Source of the DNA: Arthrobacter sp. MYb23
GTDB lineage: Bacteria > Actinomycetota > Actinomycetes > Actinomycetales > Micrococcaceae
Direction of reading: 5' to 3'
NCBI RefSeq assembly: GCF_002979775.1
Contig: NZ_PCPR01000024.1
Span: forward strand, 1 to 64,000
Length of the DNA stretch: 64,000 nucleotides
Part shown: positions 23,872-32,865 of the stretch, one piece after another
How positions within the stretch are numbered: position 1 is the first letter of the stretch
How the letters are laid out: the number at the start of each line of letters is the position of its first letter
Notes under the pieces: generated by a model
What the model saw: the letters and a program-made list of their open reading frames with translations, nothing else
Databases searched by the model: none
What the model was told of the DNA's origin: nothing
Made by a program: the position numbers and the translations under genes

Positions 23872-24594
23872 ATGTCCAGCGATGTCGCGCACGCAACTCC
23901 CAAGTACTACCTCTTAAAGACTGAGTTACTAGGGCTCATGGCTGGTCTCCGGCCGGGCACACTCATTCCCACCGAGCGTGCCCTGGCGGAAAAGTACGCG
24001 ACCTCCCGGACCACGGTCAGGCAGGCAATCAGCGAACTCGTGGCCGAGGGGAAGCTGGGCCGCATCCAAGGCCACGGAACCTTCGTTGCCCCACCCAAGG
24101 TGACTCACGTCCGCCAGCTGACGTCCTTCTCTGATGACGCACGCGCCCAACGCCTGCGGTCGGACTCCACGGTGCTTGCCCTTGACGTCATGATTTCAGA
24201 TGCGGAGGTTTCAGCACATTTGGGGCTTGATCAAGGCAAGACAGTCACCCGGCTCGAGCGCATCCGCCTGATTGAGGGGGAGCCGTTGGCGCACGAGACC
24301 GCCTGGCTTCCCGGCAAGCTGCCCCGCTTCAAGTCCAGTCTGGCCAAGGCAGGCTCGCTGTATGCCGTCCTGGCCGATGTCTACGGTATCCGGATAGCTG
24401 AGGTTGAGGACACAGTGGAGACAGCACTCGCGGGCCCGGAAGATGTCAGGCGGTTGGGAATCGAAATGGGCGCACCCTTGCTGGTGGTACACCGCTTGGC
24501 CCGGGATGCTGCCGGCGCGCCGGTGGAGTGGACCCGGAGCGCTTTCCGCGGGGACAGATTCCGCTTCGTTTCCCGTGTGAAGTCCGGGAACTGA
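23872..24594 (+). CDS. GntR/HutC-family regulator with UTRA domain, DasR-like
   Basis: This 240-residue regulator has an N-terminal winged helix (LIPTERALAEKYATSRTTVRQAISELVAEGKLGRIQGHGTF split over residues ~30-75). It also has a C-terminal UTRA effector domain (RLERIRLIEGEPLAHETAWLP and VEDTVETALA). These are the features of HutC-subfamily regulators such as DasR/NagR, which respond to amino-sugar phosphates. It is divergent from the putative GlcNAc kinase and preceded by three dre-like boxes, consistent with autoregulation. ATG 23872 lies 7 nt behind TAGGAT (possible leaderless start) and 9 nt behind an AGTAGG; ATG 23863 is an in-frame alternative. Confidence 0.88.
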   Translation: MSSDVAHATPKYYLLKTELLGLMAGLRPGTLIPTERALAEKYATSRTTVRQAISELVAEGKLGRIQGHGTFVAPPKVTHVRQLTSFSDDARAQRLRSDSTVLALDVMISDAEVSAHLGLDQGKTVTRLERIRLIEGEPLAHETAWLPGKLPRFKSSLAKAGSLYAVLADVYGIRIAEVEDTVETALAGPEDVRRLGIEMGAPLLVVHRLARDAAGAPVEWTRSAFRGDRFRFVSRVKSGN

Positions 24595-24595
24595 G

Positions 24596-25390
24596 GTGGC
24601 CAACTCGTCCTCTGGTGAGTCCGTGATCCGCCGGGTGGTCCGCCTGGTAGGAGCATTCGACGACGCACACCGCACCATGAGCGTCGCCACATTGGCCCGG
24701 CGTTCCGGATTGCCCGTGACAACCACCTACCGTTTGGTGGACGAGCTCTTGAGTGAAGGTCTGCTGGAACGGGAACCTAACGCCGAGGTTCGGGTCGGCA
24801 CCCGCTTGTGGGAGCTGGTATCCAGGAGTTCCCGCATGGTTGGCCTCCGCGAGGCTGCCTTGCCGTTCATGGAGGACGTCCAATCGGTGGTCCAGCATTC
24901 CACCACGCTGGGGATCCTGGATTCCGATGAAGTCCTCTACATTGAGCGAATCGGTTCCCGGGACTCCATGGTGGACATCACCAAAGTAGCTGGCCGGCTG
25001 CCGGTCCATGGAACGTCCTCCGGGCTGGTGCTGCTGGCTTATTCTCCGCCTGCTTACCAGGACTTGTTTCTGTCCCGGACGCTGGAAAAGTTTACTGACG
25101 CGACCCTGACCGACCCCGCTGACCTCCGACGCCACCTGGCAGGCATCCGCCAACGCGGGTTCGCCTCCATGCCCGGAATCATCGTTCCTGAATCCAGTGG
25201 AATTGCTGTTCCCGTCTTCGGCCGGGCAAATACCGTGGTGGCCGCACTCAGCGTCGTGGTTCCACGGAACGAGGAGAGCCCAGCCACCCGCGTGCCCGTG
25301 TTGATGACAGCAGCGCGGGGAATCTCCCGCGCACTGGGATGGCGTGGAGAACTCAAAGGCGCCCTCCGGCAAAGCAACGGAAACTCCTGA
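24596..25390 (+). CDS. IclR-family transcriptional regulator
   Basis: The 264-residue protein has an N-terminal winged helix (VIRRVVRLVGAF, LARRSGLPVTTTYRLVDEL) and a C-terminal IclR effector domain (LGILDSDEVLYIERIG; PVHGTSSGLVLLAY; GIAVPVFGRANTVVAALSVV). GTG 24596 follows the GntR stop by one base, so it can be expressed with that gene. The genes downstream (SDR, flavoprotein, Dabb protein, MHS transporter) form a catabolic cluster it probably controls; an inverted repeat at 25413-25448 is a possible binding site. Confidence 0.9.
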   Translation: MANSSSGESVIRRVVRLVGAFDDAHRTMSVATLARRSGLPVTTTYRLVDELLSEGLLEREPNAEVRVGTRLWELVSRSSRMVGLREAALPFMEDVQSVVQHSTTLGILDSDEVLYIERIGSRDSMVDITKVAGRLPVHGTSSGLVLLAYSPPAYQDLFLSRTLEKFTDATLTDPADLRRHLAGIRQRGFASMPGIIVPESSGIAVPVFGRANTVVAALSVVVPRNEESPATRVPVLMTAARGISRALGWRGELKGALRQSNGNS

Positions 25391-25412
25391 TTCCCGTTCA
25401 TCGGTAACGCTG

Positions 25413-25448
25413 TGGTTTCACTCACAGCCCGCTGGCAGAGTGGAACCA
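25413..25448. promoter_or_regulatory. inverted repeat upstream of the SDR gene, possible IclR-type site
   Basis: TGGTTTCAC (25413-25421) and GTGGAACCA (25440-25448) are inverted with one mismatch and an 18-bp spacer. They lie in the 169-bp gap between the IclR gene and the SDR gene. A nested GCTGTG/CACAGC pair spans part of the same region. Confidence 0.4.
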
Positions 25449-25559
25449 AGCAGGGCAACTCGCCCGGTCACCACACCTTACGGCCCTTGGGGGTCCATTC
25501 CGTGCTGCCCTGCATCCAATGGAGGTTTCAGCAGCCGCAATGCCGCGGCAGGAGGAGTA

Positions 25560-26348
25560 ATGGTGGAAACAGCAATGCAGTCAGGGAAAGAATCGAAAAC
25601 CGGGCGGGTGGCCGGCAAGGTTGCCATAGTCACTGGCGGCAGGGGAGACCTCGGCAGCGCAACGGCCAGGCTGCTCGCCGATCACGGAGCAACGGTCGCC
25701 AGCCTTGACCGGGCAGGAACGGCTGCTCCAGGCACCCACCCCGGTATCACCGAGTACGACGTCGATGTCACTGGTGAAGCCAGCGTGGCAGAGGCAATCC
25801 GCAGGGTTGGTGCCGAGCACGGGACCCCGGATGTCCTGGTCAATGCAGCAGGAATCATCGGCCCGGCGGGAGCCAGCCACACTGCCACTGTGGATGACTT
25901 CAACCTCATCTTCGATGTCAACGTCAAGGGCGTATGGCTCATGACCAAACACGTCGTCCCTGGGATGATTCGCCAGCAATCAGGCAGCATCATCAACTTT
26001 TCCTCAATCCATGGATTGACCGGCGGGCGGAACGTGCCCCTCTACCACGCCACCAAGGGTGCGGTCCGGCTGCTCAGCAAATCTGATGCGGCAACGTATG
26101 GCGTCCACGGCGTGAGGGTGAACTCCATCCACCCAGGATCAATGAACACCCGCATGAGCCGCCGCTCGGCAGAGCAGTCTGACATCGGTGCGGAAGCCTA
26201 TTACCAGCAGCTGGTGGGTGGAAACCCGCTTCCCCGGCAGGGCGAACCGGACGAGATCGCGTACGGGGTCCTCTACCTGGCCTCCGACGAGTCGAGGTTT
26301 ACCACTGGTTCAGAACTTGTCATCGACGGCGGCTACACGGCGGTCTGA
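25560..26348 (+). CDS. short-chain dehydrogenase/reductase (SDR)
   Basis: This is a 262-residue classical SDR: nucleotide motif VTGGRGDLGSATA (an Asp where most members have Gly or Ile before the last LG), NAAG, catalytic Ser in NFSSIHG, Tyr-Lys in YHATK, and the C-terminal INGG-like VIDGGY. ATG 25560 follows AGGAGG. It would oxidise a hydroxyl group to a ketone with NAD(P). First enzyme of the cluster below the IclR regulator; the neighbouring KstD-like flavoprotein suggests a cyclic hydroxy/keto substrate (inference). Confidence 0.9.
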   Translation: MVETAMQSGKESKTGRVAGKVAIVTGGRGDLGSATARLLADHGATVASLDRAGTAAPGTHPGITEYDVDVTGEASVAEAIRRVGAEHGTPDVLVNAAGIIGPAGASHTATVDDFNLIFDVNVKGVWLMTKHVVPGMIRQQSGSIINFSSIHGLTGGRNVPLYHATKGAVRLLSKSDAATYGVHGVRVNSIHPGSMNTRMSRRSAEQSDIGAEAYYQQLVGGNPLPRQGEPDEIAYGVLYLASDESRFTTGSELVIDGGYTAV

Positions 26349-26455
26349 GCAGTATCACTGGCAAACGCCACTGACATATGTCGCTGACAAATCACCGTCA
26401 CCCCGGAACTCCAGATTCTCTGAGTGACCACATTCCATAGTCGAGAGGTACCACC

Positions 26456-28141
26456 ATGAAATTCATCAACGGAACACCAACAGATACCTACGATGTCGTA
26501 GTTGTCGGTTCCGGCGCAGGCGCATTGACGGCAGCGGCGACGGCAGCGCGGGCCGGCAAGTCCGTCGTCGTGCTTGAAAAGACCGAACTGTTGGGCGGCA
26601 CGTCAGCTGTCTCGGGCGGCATGCTCTGGGTGGCTGACAACCACCACGCCCGCGAAGCGGGGCTGAACGATTCCAAGGAGGCGGCTGCTGAATATATTCG
26701 GGCCGTGGCACGCGGCCGGAGCCGTGAAGAGCTGCTGGACGCCGCGCTGAACTACGGCGACACCATGCTCCGGTTCACCGAAGACGAATGCGGCGTACGT
26801 TTCATCTTCCTGGACAACTTCCCGGATTACCGGCAGGACCTCCCCGGCTCCGTGGAAGGTGGCCGGACGGTGGAACCCGAGCTGTACAACATCCGTGAAG
26901 CACTCGGTGACCTCGCTGTCCATGTTCGTTCTGATGGCCGGGCGCCCTTCACCATGCAGGAATATGAAAACTGGGGCGCCTTTACCAAATTCCCGTGGCA
27001 GGAGCTGAACGAACGCCAGGAGCAGGGTCTCGTGGCCAAGGGGCAGGCACTGGTTTCGATGCTTGTGGCCAGCTTGGTCCGTGATGACGCGGCATTGGTG
27101 GTTGGAGCCCGCGGACATCGGCTGCTGAACGACGGCGGCAGGGTCGTGGGCGTCGAGCTCGAGTCGGGCGAGACTTTCCACGCAAACGACGGCGTGGTCC
27201 TCGCCACGGGCGGTTTCGAATGGGACAAGTCATTGGCGGACTCATTGCTGGCTTCACGGCTGTACATCATGTGCTCGCCTCCATCGAATACGGGCGATGG
27301 CCTGAAGATGGCTCAACGAATCGGCGCCCAAACCCGCGGTACGCGGGAAGCATGGTGGGCGCCGATGGCCATCACGGGCGACACACGCGATGGTGAACCC
27401 ATTGGAACCCTGCTCCGCTTCGAGCGGCAAGGCCCGGGCTCCCTCATGGTGAACCGCCATGGCCGCCGCTTCGCCAACGAATCACAGAACTACAACGACC
27501 TCGCGCGGTGCCTGCAGTCATGGGATTCGCCTCATCACCAAACGTTGAACACACCGGCTCACGTGGTGTTCGATCACAGCTACCTGGAACGCTACGGCGT
27601 CCTCGCTCACCGGGCGGGTCAACCGACGCCGCACTACCTCGTGGAAGCTCCCACCCTGACAGAACTCGCCGCCAAAATTGGTGTCTCCGCGGAAAACCTT
27701 CAGGCCACGGTAGCGCGCTTCAATGAGTATGCCGTGAAAGGGCAGGATCCTGACTTTGGGCGGGGCGAAAGCGCCTACGACAAATACTGGGGCGACGACG
27801 ATTGCCCGTGGCCCAACCCTTCCCTCGGACCGCTGCAGACAGGACCGTTCTATGCCATGGAAGTGGTCAACGGCGCCTTTGGCAGTAATGGGGGAGTTGC
27901 CACCGATGGTTCGGCCAGGGTCCTGGACGTGGACGGGCAAGTAATTCCCGGGCTGTTCGCCGCGGGAAACACCACGGAGAATGCCTACGCTGCCGGCTAT
28001 CCGGGGGCCGGGGCCACACTGGGACCCATCATGACCATGGGGTACCTCGCGGGCCGTGCCATTTCCGGGCAACCCGCCGAATACGTCTCTGCAGTATTCG
28101 CAGGTGCCGGAGCCGGTTCTGAATCTGGAGCCGGCGCATGA
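26456..28141 (+). CDS. FAD-dependent oxidoreductase of the 3-ketosteroid delta-1-dehydrogenase/fumarate reductase family
   Basis: The 561-residue flavoprotein has an N-terminal FAD motif (VVVVGSGAGALTAAATAARAG, then LEKTELLGGTSAVSGG). The second part of the FAD domain near the C terminus reads GLFAAGNTTENAYAAGY and GAGATLGPIMTMGYLAGR. The Tyr-Pro-Gly-Ala-Gly-Ala-Thr block and the PDYRQDLPG segment align with the tyrosines used by KstD-type alpha,beta-dehydrogenases (family knowledge, alignment by eye). Steroid use is not proven; any cyclic ketone is possible. GAGAGG precedes the ATG. Its stop overlaps the Dabb gene start (ATGA), so the two are coupled. Confidence 0.87.
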   Translation: MKFINGTPTDTYDVVVVGSGAGALTAAATAARAGKSVVVLEKTELLGGTSAVSGGMLWVADNHHAREAGLNDSKEAAAEYIRAVARGRSREELLDAALNYGDTMLRFTEDECGVRFIFLDNFPDYRQDLPGSVEGGRTVEPELYNIREALGDLAVHVRSDGRAPFTMQEYENWGAFTKFPWQELNERQEQGLVAKGQALVSMLVASLVRDDAALVVGARGHRLLNDGGRVVGVELESGETFHANDGVVLATGGFEWDKSLADSLLASRLYIMCSPPSNTGDGLKMAQRIGAQTRGTREAWWAPMAITGDTRDGEPIGTLLRFERQGPGSLMVNRHGRRFANESQNYNDLARCLQSWDSPHHQTLNTPAHVVFDHSYLERYGVLAHRAGQPTPHYLVEAPTLTELAAKIGVSAENLQATVARFNEYAVKGQDPDFGRGESAYDKYWGDDDCPWPNPSLGPLQTGPFYAMEVVNGAFGSNGGVATDGSARVLDVDGQVIPGLFAAGNTTENAYAAGYPGAGATLGPIMTMGYLAGRAISGQPAEYVSAVFAGAGAGSESGAGA

Positions 28142-28428
28142 TCCGCCACGCAGTGCTTTTCAAATTCAAACCGGATTTCCCGGCAGCGGACAAGGCCGCA
28201 TGGATCGAAGGCTTAAACCGGATGAAGGGCAACATTCCGGGGCTCCTGAGCCTCACCCATGGAGCGGATGTGCTGCAGCATGATCGTTCGTTCGACTACG
28301 CGATCGTGGCCGATTTCAATGCAGTGGAAGACCTCGATGTCTACAACACGCACCCGCTGCATGAACCGCTCAAGAAGTACTCGTTCCCCAACAGCGAGCA
28401 GATCATCGCCGTTGATTTTCCGCTTTAG
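28138..28428 (+). CDS. Dabb-family (stress-responsive A/B barrel) small protein
   Basis: The 96-residue dimeric alpha-beta-barrel-type protein begins MIRHAVLFKFK and carries the GLLSLTHGAD, DYAIVADFN and YNTHPLHEPL blocks of the Dabb family. Members include small ring-cleavage, cyclase or isomerase-like proteins and many of unknown function. It overlaps the flavoprotein stop by 4 bp, implying a stoichiometric partnership or a next-step role in the same pathway. Confidence 0.88.
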   Translation: MIRHAVLFKFKPDFPAADKAAWIEGLNRMKGNIPGLLSLTHGADVLQHDRSFDYAIVADFNAVEDLDVYNTHPLHEPLKKYSFPNSEQIIAVDFPL

Positions 28429-28469
28429 CTTCGGAATTTTCGAACCTGCGCCATTCAAAGGAGAATCGC

Positions 28470-29813
28470 ATGTCAAGCACAACCCAGCAGCCCCTTACGC
28501 TGCGCAAGACCCCCGGAAAAGCGGCCCTGGCCTCCTTCCTGGGAAGCACCCTGGAGTACTACGACTTCTTCATCTACGGTTCCGCCGCTGCCTTGGTGTT
28601 CGGCCCGCTCTTCTTCCCTTCGGATGACCCGGCGGTCGGGCTGATCGGTGCCTTCGCTACTTTCGGGGTGGCCTACGTCGCCCGTCCGGTGGGTGGACTG
28701 GTGATGGGCCATTTCGGTGACAAACTGGGCAGGAAAAAGATTCTGCTCATCACACTCAGCGTCATGGGACTTGCTTCCCTGGGCATTGGTTTCTTACCCA
28801 CGTACAGCCAGATCGGCGTCTGGGCACCCATCCTGCTGGTGGTCGGACGCCTGGCGCAGGGCTTTTCCGCCGGTGCCGAATCGGCGGGGGCTTCCACGCT
28901 GACTTTGGAACACTCTCCGGAGGGTCGTCGAGGATTCTTCACCAGCTTTGTCATGACCGGCTATGCCTCAGGTATGGTGCTTGCCACCCTGGTTTTCATT
29001 CCCGTTGCCGCACTTCCCACTGAAGCACTCATGAGTTGGGGTTGGCGTATACCGTTCTGGCTTTCCATCGTGGTTCTAGCTATCGCTTACTGGGTGCGCA
29101 CCCACTTGGACGAGACACCGGTGTTCGAAGAAGCCAAGGACCGCAGGTCAGTTGCGCCAATGCCGCTCCGGGAAGTCCTGCGCTTTCAATCGGCAGATGT
29201 GGTTCGGGTGGTTGGCATGTCCATCATGTCGGTCATGCAAACCATCTTCACCGTCTTCGGCCTGTCCTACGCCACAGGTGCGGCGGGATTCGACAAAGCA
29301 TCCATTCTCACCGTCAATGCCGTGGCAATCGGACTGTCCATGTTTGTGATGCCCTTGACCGCCAGGATCTCTGACCGGGTGGGCCGGCGGCCGCTACTCC
29401 TGACAGCGGCCATCGGCTGCTCGTTGACAATCTTCGCCTACTTCGGGGCGTTGTCCACCGGTAACATCTTCCTGGTCTTCGCCGCTGCGTTCGTCAACAT
29501 GACGCTGCTCTACTCCTGCTTCAACGGGATCTGGCCCGCCTATTTCGCTGAACTCTTCGCTGCCCCCGTCCGCTACTCCGGAATGGCATTAGGCAACCAG
29601 CTGGGCTTGGTGGTTGCCGGATTCGCTCCGTTGATCGCAGGCTTGCTCCTCGGAAAAGGCAGCGACGGCTGGCTCCCCGTAGCCTGCTTCGCCGTCGTCT
29701 GTATGGTTATCGCGGGCGTAGCTGCCTTCTTCTCCCGTGAGACTGCCAAAACACCCATCGAAGATCTCGGGGGACCCTACTGGCGGGGAGTCGCAGCCAG
29801 GAACGGGAGCTAG
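28470..29813 (+). CDS. MFS transporter, metabolite:H+ symporter (MHS) family
   Basis: The 447-residue, 12-helix transporter has the MHS-type signature at the start (LGSTLEYYDFFIYGSAAAL), the loop motif GHFGDKLGRKK between helices 2 and 3, and LAQGFSAGAESAGA. Characterised relatives (ShiA, ProP, KgtP, PcaT-like) take up organic acids, shikimate or betaines. AAAGGAG precedes the ATG. It completes the IclR-SDR-KstD-like-Dabb cluster as the probable importer. The stop codon overlaps that of the convergent PaaX-type gene. Confidence 0.92.
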   Translation: MSSTTQQPLTLRKTPGKAALASFLGSTLEYYDFFIYGSAAALVFGPLFFPSDDPAVGLIGAFATFGVAYVARPVGGLVMGHFGDKLGRKKILLITLSVMGLASLGIGFLPTYSQIGVWAPILLVVGRLAQGFSAGAESAGASTLTLEHSPEGRRGFFTSFVMTGYASGMVLATLVFIPVAALPTEALMSWGWRIPFWLSIVVLAIAYWVRTHLDETPVFEEAKDRRSVAPMPLREVLRFQSADVVRVVGMSIMSVMQTIFTVFGLSYATGAAGFDKASILTVNAVAIGLSMFVMPLTARISDRVGRRPLLLTAAIGCSLTIFAYFGALSTGNIFLVFAAAFVNMTLLYSCFNGIWPAYFAELFAAPVRYSGMALGNQLGLVVAGFAPLIAGLLLGKGSDGWLPVACFAVVCMVIAGVAAFFSRETAKTPIEDLGGPYWRGVAARNGS

Positions 29814-30697
29814 TCACCAGGAGCCTGCAGCGTGTTGCGCACAAACTTCCCGCTCGGTTCCGCGTAAGCATCAACTATCCGGCTGAACAAGGCCGCACCT
29901 TCGGCCCCGGGCCAGTCCGCAGGCAGGAATGCCGGCGGCAGTCCGGGGTCGAGGTACGGGATGATCCGCCACCGGTCGATGCACTGCACATAGGCAGCGA
30001 AGGCCTCAGGGGATGGCTCCACAGAGTGGCCGGCGGGCAGCGGAACTTCGGCGCTGTTTCCACTGCCTGTCCCGTTTCCGCTGCCTGTCCCGTGCTCGCG
30101 GACGAAGTCCCTGTGGAGTTCAGCTACTGCGTCCAAGTCCCACCACTTGGACGCGGCGTCCTGAAGGCTGCCGCCCACCAGCGGTGTTTCGGTGACGAAG
30201 ATGGTGGCCATGGCCCGCAGCTCCAGATCTGCGAGAATTTCCTCCACTTCCGGGCGCAGAGAATCGGGACAGATCCACAGTCCGGCAGCCACGGTACCGC
30301 AACCGATCCAGTGGAGCCGGCGCCGTAACTGATGCCGTTTCTCGCGTTCCGTCTCCGGGATGGAGAAGGAAATAAGGCACCACGGATCTGACTCCGACAT
30401 ACTCCTCGGGTTGTAGATCCTGCGGTCGCCGCGAGCCAGCATGGTTGCCGCGCCGTCCGTCAGCGTGAACCCGGGCACGCCATCGCGGGATTCCTGCAGC
30501 ACCACATCTTTCTTGCGAAGCCGGCCCAGGGCAGTCCGGGTTACTGTTCCGGATGTCCCCAGGGCTTCCATGAGGGTCACTATGTCCTTGGTGGACATCC
30601 AGCCCCCGGCATCACGCAGGTACAGGCCGATGACGGTACGAAGCAACGACGTTGTGCTCCCGGGGCGGGAGTCCATGTCATCAAGGACAGCACTCAT
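29810..30697 (-). CDS. PaaX-family transcriptional regulator
   Basis: The 295-residue regulator has an N-terminal winged helix (LLRTVIGLYLRDAGGWMSTKDIV; GTVTRTALGRLRKKDVV), a central PaaX region with LRRRLHWIGCGTVAAGLWICP, and the PaaX C-terminal domain. Two tandem 18-bp units (30057-30092) insert Gly-Thr-Gly-Ser-Gly-Asn repeats between domains. PaaX itself responds to phenylacetyl-CoA; here the gene sits directly behind kynA-kynU on the same strand, so regulation of tryptophan/anthranilate catabolism is likely (inference). ATG 30697 starts 7 nt after the kynU stop; GTG/ATG codons further upstream lie within kynU. Confidence 0.88.
   Translation of the reverse strand: MSAVLDDMDSRPGSTTSLLRTVIGLYLRDAGGWMSTKDIVTLMEALGTSGTVTRTALGRLRKKDVVLQESRDGVPGFTLTDGAATMLARGDRRIYNPRSMSESDPWCLISFSIPETEREKRHQLRRRLHWIGCGTVAAGLWICPDSLRPEVEEILADLELRAMATIFVTETPLVGGSLQDAASKWWDLDAVAELHRDFVREHGTGSGNGTGSGNSAEVPLPAGHSVEPSPEAFAAYVQCIDRWRIIPYLDPGLPPAFLPADWPGAEGAALFSRIVDAYAEPSGKFVRNTLQAPGD
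30057..30092 (-). repeat. two 18-bp tandem units inside the PaaX-type gene
   Basis: Units 30057-30074 and 30075-30092 differ at one base and encode a duplicated GTGSGN linker in the regulator. Confidence 0.85.
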
Positions 30698-30704
30698 TTC
30701 CGGC

Positions 30705-31943
30705 TCACAGTAGTTCCGAGAGGGCGTCGCGGATGGCTGTGACTCCCAATTCAACCTCGGCATAGCTGGTGCTCAGTGGTGACAGGCCAATGCGAAGGCC
30801 ATGCGGGGGACGGAAGTCGGGGATAACACCCTTTTCCCAGAGCTTGGATGTGACGTCAGCAAAGAGCAGGTGGTCCACGGTGATGTGCGAGCCGCGCTCG
30901 TCAGGATTCCGGGGACTCACGATTTCCGCGCCGAGGGGCACCAAGTGCTGCTCGGACAGGGCGATCGCGTATTCGGTGAGCTTGATGGACTTCGCGCGCA
31001 CGGCGTCCATTCCCACTGACGCAATCAGTTCCAGCATGTCCTTCATCGGCTGCATGGCCAGCACCGGAGGTGTTCCGGTGATGAACCTGCGGATGCCCTG
31101 AGCGGGCTTGTACGACTCCGTCATTCCGAACGGATTGTCCGCACCCATCCAACCCCAAATGGGCTGCTGCAAACGAGCTTGCTGCGAGGCGTTGACGTAG
31201 GCGAAAGCGGGCGAGCCCGGCCCGCCGTTGAGGTACTTGTAGGTGCACCCAACGGCGAGGTCCACGCCCCACTCGTCGAGTTCCATGGGCACTGAACCCA
31301 CAGAGTGGCAGAGGTCCCACAGCATCAGTGCGCCTGCCTGGTGCACCTTGGCTGTAATTCCTTTGGCGTCGGCCAGGAACCCGGAGCGGTAGGCCACATG
31401 GCTGAGAACCACCACGGCCGTCCGCCCACCCAGTAGTCCATCCAAGTCTTCGGCACGGACACCGCTGGCAGGGTTCGCGGCGATCCACTTGATGGTGGCA
31501 CCGCGCTCCTTGGCGATGCCCTCGATGATGAACCGGTCCGTAGGGAAGTTGTCGCGGTCAATGATTATTTCGTCGCGGTCCGGCTGGGCATCCACGGCTG
31601 CGCGGATCATCTTGTAGAGCATCACCGAGGTGGAGTCACCCACTGTGGTCTGTCCCGGAGCGGCTCCCAGGGCCACTTCACCGATGCGGTCTCCAACCTT
31701 GGTGGGCTCGTCCATCCATTGCTCGTCCCAGCCGCGGATGAGGCGGCTGCCCCAGGCGTCGTGGACGAATGAGGCCAGATTCCCGGCGGTGACCTTCAGC
31801 GGGCGGCCAAGAGAGTTGCCATCCAAATATGAGACGAGCTGATCAGCGTCGGGCGTGTGGAAAGCATCGCGTTGGGCTGCGAGGGGATCAGCGGCGTCCA
31901 ACTCGGCCGACGTCGGCTTTTGGGTCTGTTGCGTTGTGGTCAT
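30705..31943 (-). CDS. kynU: kynureninase
   Basis: This 412-residue PLP enzyme (aspartate aminotransferase fold) cleaves kynurenine to anthranilate and alanine. The N terminus has YLDGNSLGRPL, then IIDRDNFPTDRF; the PLP lysine lies in VGCTYKYLNGGPG, preceded by LWDLCHSVG, and GWMGADNPFG and GLRIGLSPL follow. Length and motif order match the family fully. It follows kynA with 46 nt between, so they form an operon with the PaaX-type regulator. No kynurenine formamidase, needed between the two steps, is encoded nearby. Confidence 0.95.
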   Translation of the reverse strand: MTTTQQTQKPTSAELDAADPLAAQRDAFHTPDADQLVSYLDGNSLGRPLKVTAGNLASFVHDAWGSRLIRGWDEQWMDEPTKVGDRIGEVALGAAPGQTTVGDSTSVMLYKMIRAAVDAQPDRDEIIIDRDNFPTDRFIIEGIAKERGATIKWIAANPASGVRAEDLDGLLGGRTAVVVLSHVAYRSGFLADAKGITAKVHQAGALMLWDLCHSVGSVPMELDEWGVDLAVGCTYKYLNGGPGSPAFAYVNASQQARLQQPIWGWMGADNPFGMTESYKPAQGIRRFITGTPPVLAMQPMKDMLELIASVGMDAVRAKSIKLTEYAIALSEQHLVPLGAEIVSPRNPDERGSHITVDHLLFADVTSKLWEKGVIPDFRPPHGLRIGLSPLSTSYAEVELGVTAIRDALSELL

Positions 31944-31989
31944 GGTTTCTCCTTCGGAAGTCTTGGGCGCCAGGGGCCGGGCGGTGCGG

Positions 31990-32859
31990 TTAGTTGCCGA
32001 TCTCGGTTCGGACGGCGTACAGCTCGGGGAAGAACGTGAGGTCCAAGGCCCGCTTCAGGAAGTCCACTCCGGAGGAACCGCCGGTGCCTACCTTGAAGCC
32101 GATGGTGCGCTGGACTGTCCTGAGGTGGCGGAACCGCCAGGCTTGGAAGTTGTCCTCAATATCCACCAGGTCCTCGCAGGCTTCGTAAAGGCCCCAAGGG
32201 GTATCGTCCGATTCGTAGATCTGCTGGAAGATGGGGACGAGGTCTTGACGGAAAGTCCACGGTTCGCTGGTGTCCCGGTCCAGAATGTCGGCAGGGATGT
32301 CATAACCGGCCCGGGCCAGGACCTTCAGGAACGCGTCGTACAACGTGGGCTCCTCCAGGAGCGTGCTGAGCAACGCGTGTGCTTCTGGTTCGCTTTCAAA
32401 GACGCGCAGCATCCCGCGGTTCTTGTTGCCCAACAGAAATTCCACGCCGCGGTATTGATACGACTGGAAGCCGGACGAGCTCCCCAGGAAGCCGCGGAAC
32501 TGGGCGTATTCGCGGGGTGTAAGAGTTCCGAGTACGGACCATTGCTCGGTCATTGTTCGTTGGATGGCCTTGACGCGGGCAATGCACTTGAGTGCCTTGC
32601 CCAGGTTGTCGGCGTCAAAGAGCCGCCGGGCCTCCAGCAATTCATGCAAGACCAGCTTCAACCAGAGCTCACTGGTCTGGTGCTGGATGATGAACAGCAA
32701 CTCATCGTGGTGTTCGGGTTCGCTGAGGGGGTGCTGGGAGCTGAGCAGGCGGTCAAGGTCCAGATACCCGCCGTAAGACATTGCATTCCGGAAATCGGTG
32801 CGGACGGTGGCTTCGATGTCACGGACGCTTTGGGCGGAATGGACTGTGGGCTTTTCCAT
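31990..32859 (-). CDS. kynA: tryptophan 2,3-dioxygenase
   Basis: This 289-residue heme dioxygenase opens the indole ring of tryptophan to N-formylkynurenine. It shows the proximal motifs SYGGYLDLDRLL, HHDELLFIIQHQTSELWLKL (substrate and heme contacts), FRGFLGSSSGFQSYQYR-type segment, and the C-terminal GTGGSSGVDFLKRA with the heme-ligand His just before. First gene of the kyn operon. A strong promoter (TTGACG, 16 bp, TATTCT) ends 6 nt before the ATG, so the mRNA is probably leaderless; a palindrome overlaps the -35. Confidence 0.95.
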   Translation of the reverse strand: MEKPTVHSAQSVRDIEATVRTDFRNAMSYGGYLDLDRLLSSQHPLSEPEHHDELLFIIQHQTSELWLKLVLHELLEARRLFDADNLGKALKCIARVKAIQRTMTEQWSVLGTLTPREYAQFRGFLGSSSGFQSYQYRGVEFLLGNKNRGMLRVFESEPEAHALLSTLLEEPTLYDAFLKVLARAGYDIPADILDRDTSEPWTFRQDLVPIFQQIYESDDTPWGLYEACEDLVDIEDNFQAWRFRHLRTVQRTIGFKVGTGGSSGVDFLKRALDLTFFPELYAVRTEIGN

Positions 32860-32865
32860 ACTCCG

